From assembly GCA_963205315.1 (NCBI GenBank), contig CAUJIO010000091.1, positions 1 to 38,212 on the forward strand: a stretch of DNA of 38,212 nucleotides. The letters are read 5' to 3'. Each line of letters begins with the position of its first letter. Positions within the stretch are counted from its first letter, which is position 1. Of this stretch, positions 32,586 through 38,212 are shown piece after piece. The stretch comes from Pseudomonadota bacterium. GTDB lineage: Bacteria > Pseudomonadota > Alphaproteobacteria > Rhizobiales > Aestuariivirgaceae. The notes beneath the pieces are model-generated. The model saw nothing but the letters and a program-made list of their open reading frames with translations. It was not told where the DNA came from and searched no databases. Position numbers and translations under genes: made by a program.

Positions 32586-33758
32586 ATGAAAAACTTTGAT
32601 GTCGTGATCGTCGGCGGCGGCGTGGTTGGCAGCGCCTCGGCCTATTATCTGAAGAAGCACGGTTTTGCCGGCTCCATTGCCATCATCGAGCAGGATACGA
32701 CCTGGCAATCGGGCTGCACAGCGCGCTCCGCCGGGGGCATCCGCCAACAGTTCTCGACGCCGGAGAATATCAAGCTCTCGCTCTTCGGTCTCAATGTGGT
32801 GCGGAACCTGAAGCAGGAATTCGGGGCCGACGCCGACGTCGGATTCAAGGAACAGGGCTACTTGATCCTCGCCACCGAGTCTGGCCTGCCGATTCTGGAA
32901 GAAAACCAGATCGTGCAACTGGCCGAGGGCGCCGACAACGTCATCCTGGAAGGCGACGAGCTTTCCGCCCGCTTCCCCTGGCTCATCTCCGAAGGTCTGG
33001 CGGGCGGCTGTTTTGGCCTGTCCGGCGAAGGCTGGATGGATCCCTATCTGATGATGTCGATGTTCCGCAAGGCGGCCATCGCCAGCGGCGTGACGCTGAT
33101 TGACGGCACGGTTGCGGGCGTATCGCGGAGCGGGAATCGCATCACCGGCGTGACTCTGGCTTCCGGTGAAACGCTCGGCTGTGGCACGCTGGTCAATGCC
33201 GCAGGCGCCGGTGCGGGCGCCCTGGCCGCCATGGCCGGAATCAACCTGCCGGTGGGGCCCCGCAAGCGCTATGTCTATGTGCTGGATTGCCCCGCCGCCA
33301 CCGAGGCGCTGCACAAGGCGCCGCTCACCGTGCAGCCCAATGGCGTCTGGTTCCGTCCGGAAGGCCGCACCTTCATCTGCGGCCTGTCACCCGAGGAGCA
33401 TGAAGAGCCAACAGTCTTCGACTGGGAGGTGGACCACGGCTTCTTCGAGGATCGCGTCTGGCCGGGACTGGCTGAGCGCATCCCGCTGTTTGAAGCCGTC
33501 AAGGTCATCAGTTCGTGGACTGGACATTACGACTACAACGCCGTCGACCAGAACGCCATCATCGGCCGACACCCGGACGTCACCAACCTGATCTTTGCCA
33601 ACGGCTTCTCGGGCCACGGCTTTCAGCAGGGCCCGGGCACCGGCAACGCAGTGTCGGAACTGATCATGCACGATGGATACCGCACCATCGACCTCACATG
33701 TTTCAGTTATGAACGCCTGGCCGCCAACCGCCCGCTGTTCGAGAAAAACATCATCTGA
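32586..33758 (+). CDS. FAD-dependent oxidoreductase (D-amino-acid oxidase/sarcosine oxidase-like)
   Basis: Protein of 390 residues of the DAO family. The FAD dinucleotide motif is VVIVGGGVVGSASAYYL at residues 5-21, followed by CTARSAGGIRQQFS, NAAGAGAGALAAMAG (second FAD contact) and the C-terminal FANGFSGHGFQQGPGTG. Members oxidise N-methylglycines, proline analogues and similar amines, giving an imine or passing a methyl group out as formaldehyde. It has no C-terminal GcvT domain. It overlaps pdxY by 1 base and opens an operon that also contains a folate enzyme and a serine dehydratase, so demethylation of a methylated amino acid is a fair guess. The ATG at 32586 begins MKNFDVVIVGG. Confidence 0.85.
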   Translation: MKNFDVVIVGGGVVGSASAYYLKKHGFAGSIAIIEQDTTWQSGCTARSAGGIRQQFSTPENIKLSLFGLNVVRNLKQEFGADADVGFKEQGYLILATESGLPILEENQIVQLAEGADNVILEGDELSARFPWLISEGLAGGCFGLSGEGWMDPYLMMSMFRKAAIASGVTLIDGTVAGVSRSGNRITGVTLASGETLGCGTLVNAAGAGAGALAAMAGINLPVGPRKRYVYVLDCPAATEALHKAPLTVQPNGVWFRPEGRTFICGLSPEEHEEPTVFDWEVDHGFFEDRVWPGLAERIPLFEAVKVISSWTGHYDYNAVDQNAIIGRHPDVTNLIFANGFSGHGFQQGPGTGNAVSELIMHDGYRTIDLTCFSYERLAANRPLFEKNII

Positions 33759-34540
33759 TGCGCATTCTCTCGGTCTCGAGCCAGGTGGCCTACGGACCGG
33801 TCGGCAATTCGGCCGCCGTGCCGGCGCTTCAGGCCAGGGGCCACGAGGTGCTGGCGGTTCCGACCATCACGCTGTCCAATCATCCCGGCCATGGCAAGCC
33901 TTCCGGCTTTCGCACCACGCCGGAGGATCTTAGGGATATTCTTTCCGCACTCGAGTCGCTGGGCGTCTTGCGCCAGGTCTCCGCTGTCCTGACCGGATAT
34001 TTCGCATCGCCAGAACAGGTCGAGACCGTCGCAACGCTCCTTGTACGGATGAAATCGGCGACTCCCGGCCTCTTCATTCTTGTCGACCCGGTGTTGGGCG
34101 ATGAGGCCGGGCTCTACGTGCCACAAGCCGTCGCCGAGTCGATACGCGATCGCCTGCTGCCAGTGGCAAGCTGCATCACCCCCAACCGCTTCGAATTGTC
34201 GTGGCTTTCCGGGCTGCCGGTCACCGATGGCACAAGCGCCGCAGCAGCCGCACAGGCACTCGGCACGCAGGAAGTGCTCGCCACGTCGATTCCGGCGGAA
34301 CACGGCCAACTCTCCACCCTGCTCTTCTCGGCAGGTGGCAACCACGCCATCACCTCGCCGCGCCTGGCCAAGGTGCCGAATGGCACTGGCGATTTCCTCA
34401 GTGGCCTCTATCTCAGCCACCGCGTCGACAGCGAAGCTGCGCCGGCCTTCACCGCTGCCATGGCCATGCTGGATCGTGCCATTGCAATGAGTGCGGGAAC
34501 CGCCGTGCTCGACATTGCGGCGGCGCTACACCGGCCATGA
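33758..34540 (+). CDS. pdxY: Pyridoxal kinase (PdxY-like)
   Basis: Protein of 260 residues of the ribokinase fold. ILSVSSQVAYGPVGNSAAVPALQARGHEV is the pyridoxal kinase N terminus (compare the HV-YG-AGNSAA form in E. coli PdxY), SNHPGHGK follows, DPVLGDEAGLYV holds the metal/ATP contacts, TPNRFELSWL binds phosphate and the catalytic base is Asp in NGTGDFLSG. It phosphorylates pyridoxal to PLP. The ATG shares one base with the previous stop. PLP supply fits the operon, whose last gene is a PLP-dependent dehydratase. Confidence 0.9.
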   Translation: MRILSVSSQVAYGPVGNSAAVPALQARGHEVLAVPTITLSNHPGHGKPSGFRTTPEDLRDILSALESLGVLRQVSAVLTGYFASPEQVETVATLLVRMKSATPGLFILVDPVLGDEAGLYVPQAVAESIRDRLLPVASCITPNRFELSWLSGLPVTDGTSAAAAAQALGTQEVLATSIPAEHGQLSTLLFSAGGNHAITSPRLAKVPNGTGDFLSGLYLSHRVDSEAAPAFTAAMAMLDRAIAMSAGTAVLDIAAALHRP

Positions 34541-35238
34541 GTGCCGTCATCGGTGTCGATGGCTGCCCCGGCGGCTGGATCGCCGTGCGCTGGGGCGAGT
34601 CCCTGACGCATCATCTCTGCAGCAGCTTCAAAGAGGTGTTGGCGCTGGACGCGGCGGTCATCGCCGTCGACATGCCGATTGGATTCCCGGAGCAATCTGG
34701 CCGTGCCGTCGAACGCGAGGTGCGGGCTCTCCTTGGCGTGCGCCAGTCAAGCGTATTCTCCGTACCGTCGCGCGCCGCCATAGAGTGCATGGATTATCGC
34801 CAGTCCTGTGCGGCCAACCTGCTCCACTCCGATCCGCCGAAGAAAGTCTCGAAGCAGATCTTTCACATCTTCTCGAAGATGCGCGAGATCGATGCCGTGA
34901 TGACGCCGGACCTTCAGGCCCGGGTATTCGAGGTTCATCCCGAACTGGCATTCTGGGCGATGAACGGCGAGGCTCCCCTTCCGCTGCCCAAGAAGGTGAA
35001 AAGCCAGCCGCATCGTCCAGGTCTCGACCTTCGGCGTGATCTGCTGATCGCGGCGGGTTTTCCGCTTCATGCCTTGCCTCCGGCTGCCTACAGGCGGTCC
35101 GATGTCGGCGCCGACGACCTGCTCGACGCCTGCGCCGCCGCCTGGAGTGCCCGCCGCATCCGTGACGGCCGGTCGCTGCGCTTTCCCGCCGCTCCCCCGC
35201 TTGATGCGAGGGGCTTGCGCATGGAGATCAACGCGTGA
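34537..35238 (+). CDS. DUF429 domain protein
   Basis: Protein of 233 residues. IGVDGCPGGWIAVRWG at the start, IAVDMPIGFPEQSGRAVEREVR, VRQSSVFSVPSRAAIE, VFEVHPELAFWAMNG and DDLLDACAAAWSARRI are the conserved blocks of DUF429, a family predicted to have an RNase H-like fold with acidic residues (Asp9, the Asp of DMPIG, the Glu of FEVHPE and the Asp pair near the end) placed like a nuclease site. No function is proven. Its ATG shares 4 bases with the pdxY stop, so it is inside the operon; the frame's upstream extension to 34201 is antisense shadow and rejected. Confidence 0.85.
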   Translation: MSAVIGVDGCPGGWIAVRWGESLTHHLCSSFKEVLALDAAVIAVDMPIGFPEQSGRAVEREVRALLGVRQSSVFSVPSRAAIECMDYRQSCAANLLHSDPPKKVSKQIFHIFSKMREIDAVMTPDLQARVFEVHPELAFWAMNGEAPLPLPKKVKSQPHRPGLDLRRDLLIAAGFPLHALPPAAYRRSDVGADDLLDACAAAWSARRIRDGRSLRFPAAPPLDARGLRMEINA

Positions 35239-35254
35239 CAAAAGGCGGGCCATC

Positions 35255-36193
35255 ATGAGCGCCTCCACAATCAACCGACACAACGCCCTGTTGGGCCGCC
35301 CCGTTGCTGAAGAAATCACCCGCACCGTCTATGCCGGAGTCGAGGACCTCGCATCCACCGGCTGGCCTGTGAAGCTCGTCTCGATCACCATTGGCGACGT
35401 GCCGGCCGTCAGCCTCTATGTCCGCAACCAGGCACGTGGCGCTGAAAAGGCGGGCATCACCTTCGAGGAGCGCAACCTGCCCGCCAGCGTCTCGCGCAAC
35501 GAGATGATCGGCTTGCTGTCCGGCCTCAACACCGACCCACGCGTGACGGGAATCATCATCCAGCGCCCGGTGCCGAAACATCTCGACATTCGCGAGTTGC
35601 AGACCGCCATCCATCCGCTGAAAGATGTCGAAGGCATGCATCCGGCCTCGATCGGTAACATCGTCTACCGCGACACCTCGCTCGCACCCTGTACAGCCGC
35701 TGCCTCGGTGGAACTGCTGAAGCGCACCGGCCTGAAGCTCGAGGGACTCGAGGTGGTGGTGATCGGCCACTCGGAGATTGTCGGGAAGCCCATCGCCTTC
35801 CTGCTGATGGCGGAAGGTGCGACCGTCACCGTCTGCCACCACATGACGCGCAATCTCGCCGTCCACAGCCGCGCCGCCGACGCGATCTTCGTCGCCGTCG
35901 GCAAGCCGCGCTTCATTACGCCCAACATGATCAAGCCGGGCGCCGCCGTCATCGATATCGGCATCAACCAGATCGAGGAAGGCGGCAAGCACATCACCGT
36001 CGGCGACGTCGACTATGATGCCTGCGCCGAGACCGCCGGCTGGATCACGCCGGTGCCGGGGGGCGTTGGCCCTGTCACCGTATCGATCCTGATGCGGAAC
36101 GCACTGACGGCCGCTCAGGCGCAAAAGCGCTATTATGACCAGGTCTTCGGTGGCAAGTCCGACTCCCTCGTACATGTGGCGCCGGCCGAATGA
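35255..36193 (+). CDS. FolD-like methylenetetrahydrofolate dehydrogenase lacking the cyclohydrolase lysine
   Basis: Protein of 312 residues, longer than the usual 285-300. The FolD fold is clear: IIQRPVPKHLD, HPLKDVEGMHP, APCTAAASVELL, VVVIGHSEIVGKPIAFLL (NADP site), TVTVCHHMTRNL, DIGIN and TPVPGGVGPVTVSIL. But the active-site motif Y-x-x-x-K reads YVRNQ: Tyr55 is kept and the catalytic lysine is Gln59 (codon 35429-35431). The QLPLP motif has become QRPVP, and KDVDG has become KDVEG. In human MTHFD1 the matching Lys-to-Gln change removes cyclohydrolase but spares dehydrogenase activity. So this is probably a specialised paralogue, not the housekeeping folD. It overlaps the next gene by 4 bases. 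Confidence 0.88.
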   Translation: MSASTINRHNALLGRPVAEEITRTVYAGVEDLASTGWPVKLVSITIGDVPAVSLYVRNQARGAEKAGITFEERNLPASVSRNEMIGLLSGLNTDPRVTGIIIQRPVPKHLDIRELQTAIHPLKDVEGMHPASIGNIVYRDTSLAPCTAAASVELLKRTGLKLEGLEVVVIGHSEIVGKPIAFLLMAEGATVTVCHHMTRNLAVHSRAADAIFVAVGKPRFITPNMIKPGAAVIDIGINQIEEGGKHITVGDVDYDACAETAGWITPVPGGVGPVTVSILMRNALTAAQAQKRYYDQVFGGKSDSLVHVAPAE

Positions 36194-37125
36194 CTGTTAC
36201 ACGCGATGGAATCTCGCAAGCCGCGCACAGGATTGCGCCATTCATCCGCCGCACGCCGGTTGTCGATGTGAAGGTTGAGGGTGTCGCACTCCCGGTCACC
36301 CTGAAGCTCGAACTGCTCCAGCATTCGGGAAGCTTCAAGGCGCGCGGCGCGTTCAACAATCTCGTCGGGCGCGCTGTCGGTGCAGGCGGTGTTGCCACGG
36401 CCTCCGGCGGCAATCACGGTGCGGCCGTCGCTTATGTCTGCCAGCAGCTCGGCCACGCGGCGAAGATTTTCGTTCCCGAGATTTCCTCGCCCGCCAAGGT
36501 GGCGCGCATCGCGTCCTATGGCGCCGACATCGCGCAGAAGGGTGCGAATTACAATGAGGCGCTTGGCTTCTGCGATGCCTATATTGCCGGGTCCGGTGCC
36601 ATTGGCGTTCATGCCTATGACTCCCAGGCAACACTTGAAGGACAAGGCACGCTTGGCCGCGAACTGGAAGATCAGGCCCCGGCACTCGATACCGTGCTTG
36701 TCGCCGTCGGCGGCGGCGGCCTGATCGGCGGCATCGCGGCGTGGTATGGTTCAAAGATCAAGGTGGTCGGCGTCGAGCCCATCACCTGCAATACGCTGCA
36801 GGCTGCATTGACGGCGGGCGAGCCTGTACCGGTCAAGCCCTCGGGCCTTGCTGCCGATTCGCTCGGCGCCACGACGGTGGGCAGCCTGATGTTCGACATT
36901 GCAAAGCACCACATAGCCCGGGTGGCGCTGGTTAGTGACGACGAGATCCGCAATGCCCAGCGCAAGCTGTGGCGTGACATGCAGTTGGTAACCGAGCCCG
37001 GCGGCGCCGCCGCCTTTGCGGCACTGCTCGCCGGTGCCTACAAGCCGGAGAAGGATGAGCGCGTCGGTGTCGTCGTCTGCGGCGCCAATACCTCGATGGA
37101 TGTCTTCGGCAAGCTCCTCAGCTGA
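36190..37125 (+). CDS. Serine/threonine dehydratase (PLP, fold type II)
   Basis: Protein of 311 residues. The PLP lysine is Lys50 in HSGSFKARGA, the substrate loop is TASGGNHGAAVA, the phosphate loop is the common VGGGGLIGG near residue 180, and CGANTSMDVF near the C terminus closes the site. No ACT domain, so it is a catabolic enzyme turning L-serine or L-threonine (or a 3-hydroxyaspartate-like acid) into a 2-oxoacid and ammonia. Its ATG shares 4 bases with the FolD-like gene's stop, so it is the last gene of the five-gene operon starting at 32586. It overlaps the convergent amine oxidase gene by 8 bases. It differs from the paralogue at 2709 in its glycine loop. Confidence 0.88.
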   Translation: MTVTRDGISQAAHRIAPFIRRTPVVDVKVEGVALPVTLKLELLQHSGSFKARGAFNNLVGRAVGAGGVATASGGNHGAAVAYVCQQLGHAAKIFVPEISSPAKVARIASYGADIAQKGANYNEALGFCDAYIAGSGAIGVHAYDSQATLEGQGTLGRELEDQAPALDTVLVAVGGGGLIGGIAAWYGSKIKVVGVEPITCNTLQAALTAGEPVPVKPSGLAADSLGATTVGSLMFDIAKHHIARVALVSDDEIRNAQRKLWRDMQLVTEPGGAAAFAALLAGAYKPEKDERVGVVVCGANTSMDVFGKLLS

Positions 37126-38212
37126 GGTCCAGCACGGCATCTGCCGCATCTTCGCCGGAGATGACTGCACCTTCGAACCACCCGGCCTGATCGCGCGCAT
37201 AGTCTGACGAGGCGAAGGCAATACGGCCTTCAGGTTGCCAGTTTGAAGACAAGAGCCCTGCTTCGCGTCCAGCCAGCGCCGCAACCCAGGTGCCACGCGC
37301 GAAGGGATCATCGACCCAGTCATGCCAGTCATGGGCGATGAGCCGGGCATTGGGAAACAGCCTCGCCGCCTGAGCCCGCACCCAGGCGGGATCGCCGGGA
37401 TGGTTTGTCTCGTTTATCAGGCCGAAGGCGACGATGAGGGTTGAACCATCCTCAGCCTTGCGCTCGGCAAAGGCGAATTCGATACCGCTGCCATCGCCGG
37501 TCACCAGCGTGCCGACGGGAACCCCCTCCGCCTTCAGCCACAGCTTGAAACTCCGGCCGCCATGGCCATCGGCAAGCGCATCGCGCTTGGCCTGGGGAAG
37601 CGGCGGCGCAAACGCCACGGCTTTCATCTGGTTGATGCCGAGTGCCAGAATGCAGGCCTTCGCCGAATAGGTGCGGTGGCCCGCGGCCACCTCAACGACG
37701 TCGCCGTTGTCGACGACCCGCAACACAGGTTCGCTCATGACCAAGCGTGCACCCGAATCCGCCACCATCCGGGCAGCCAGAGCACTCATGCCTGGCACCA
37801 CCGTATCGGACCAGAACTGGATCATGCCTTCGGCCAGACCGTTATCGTATGAACAGCTGGCAAGAAATTCGGACGCCGCAACGAGGCTATGGTCGCCGTT
37901 GCCGGAGACCGTCCACCACGCCGAGAAGATATCGCGCGTCGATGCCGGGCAATTGAGGCGGTCGAGATAGGCGGCAAAGGATATGCTGCGCAGCGCCTCG
38001 CCAGCTTCGTTCACGTCGAGCCCCTGCTTGAGCAGGATCGCATCCACCGCGACCCGCGCGATGGCGCGTTCATGCGCCGTCACGTCCGGCGCTGCGGCAG
38101 AGCCGTCGGCGTGAATGATACCGTCGCGTAGCCAATGGCGGTTGGTTATGCCATGACGAGGGCGCAACGAAAACCCGAGTTCCTCTACCAATGCCCGGAT
38201 GCGGCCATGCCA
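37118..38212 (-). CDS. Flavin monoamine oxidase family protein, 5' partial
   Basis: The frame runs off the right edge with no start, so the N terminus with the FAD dinucleotide motif lies outside the window; 364 residues are visible. The remaining parts fit the flavin amine oxidase family: LVEELGF (the strand after the first FAD segment), SEPVLRVVDNGDVVEVAAG, AKACILALGINQMKAVAF and the C-terminal WFEGAVISGEDAADAVL, where flavin is held. It would oxidise an amine to an imine with release of hydrogen peroxide. The substrate is unknown. It converges on the serine/threonine dehydratase gene with an 8-base overlap. Confidence 0.8.
   Translation of the reverse strand, partial: WHGRIRALVEELGFSLRPRHGITNRHWLRDGIIHADGSAAAPDVTAHERAIARVAVDAILLKQGLDVNEAGEALRSISFAAYLDRLNCPASTRDIFSAWWTVSGNGDHSLVAASEFLASCSYDNGLAEGMIQFWSDTVVPGMSALAARMVADSGARLVMSEPVLRVVDNGDVVEVAAGHRTYSAKACILALGINQMKAVAFAPPLPQAKRDALADGHGGRSFKLWLKAEGVPVGTLVTGDGSGIEFAFAERKAEDGSTLIVAFGLINETNHPGDPAWVRAQAARLFPNARLIAHDWHDWVDDPFARGTWVAALAGREAGLLSSNWQPEGRIAFASSDYARDQAGWFEGAVISGEDAADAVLDLS

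Noticed and set aside
1-38212. tRNA, rRNA, CRISPR arrays, insertion sequences, prophage or defence genes
   Set aside because: Read through both strands by eye and found none; nearly all sequence is covered by recognisable metabolic, transport or translation genes.

Overview
The window is 38.2 kb of dense, GC-rich (roughly 60-65%) chromosomal DNA, almost certainly from an alphaproteobacterium, most likely in or near the Hyphomicrobiales (Rhizobiales). Signs of this are an elongation factor P and EpmA of rhizobial type, a mesaconyl-CoA hydratase of the ethylmalonyl-CoA pathway, a phnW-phnA-phnY phosphonate route like that of Sinorhizobium, several GTG/TTG starts and many 4-base stop/start overlaps. 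I place it no more exactly. I see no tRNA, rRNA, CRISPR, insertion sequence, prophage or plasmid function, and no gap between genes longer than about 220 bases. The first and last genes are cut by the window edges.

Layout. 1-7.8 kb: a persulfide dioxygenase-rhodanese fusion, fabG and fabD, a threonine dehydratase-like enzyme, a SnoaL-like protein, an SDR dehydrogenase, a small conserved protein, and a tightly coupled run (acetylpolyamine/histone-deacetylase-type amidohydrolase, GNAT acetyltransferase, 3-hydroxyisobutyrate-dehydrogenase-like enzyme) divergent from a class III aminotransferase at 7.8-9.2 kb. 9.2-17.4 kb: the most coherent system. phnW-phnA-phnY should turn 2-aminoethylphosphonate into acetate and phosphate. 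The operon continues into a YjbB-like sodium/phosphate transporter and a calcineurin-like phosphodiesterase, and it is divergent from a LysR regulator that is coupled to a Nit-type amidase. The 90-base divergent promoter holds two clear palindromes.

17.4-29.9 kb: LemA and a DUF2207 membrane protein; an Uup-type ABC-F protein; a thiamine uptake operon thiB-thiP-thiQ behind a TPP riboswitch whose leader can hide the thiB ribosome binding site; divergent thiamine pyrophosphokinase overlapping an m5U RNA methyltransferase; elongation factor P divergent from EpmA, the ligase that modifies it; and a Gfo/Idh/MocA oxidoreductase. 29.9-30.1 kb: a nested palindromic intergenic repeat.

30.1-38.2 kb: a minus-strand operon of malyl-CoA thioesterase-like protein, a DUF5063-like protein of unusual base composition, and mesaconyl-CoA hydratase; divergent from it, across a perfect 9-base palindrome, a plus-strand operon of an FAD oxidoreductase, pyridoxal kinase, a DUF429 protein, a FolD paralogue lacking its catalytic lysine, and a serine/threonine dehydratase. 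A flavin amine oxidase runs off the right edge.

Most of the window is ordinary metabolism. The points most worth following are the phosphonate operon with its own phosphate transporter and phosphodiesterase, the FolD paralogue with Lys changed to Gln, the thiB leader, and the foreign-looking gene set into the malyl-CoA/mesaconyl-CoA operon. All family names come from recognising motifs by eye; no database search was run.
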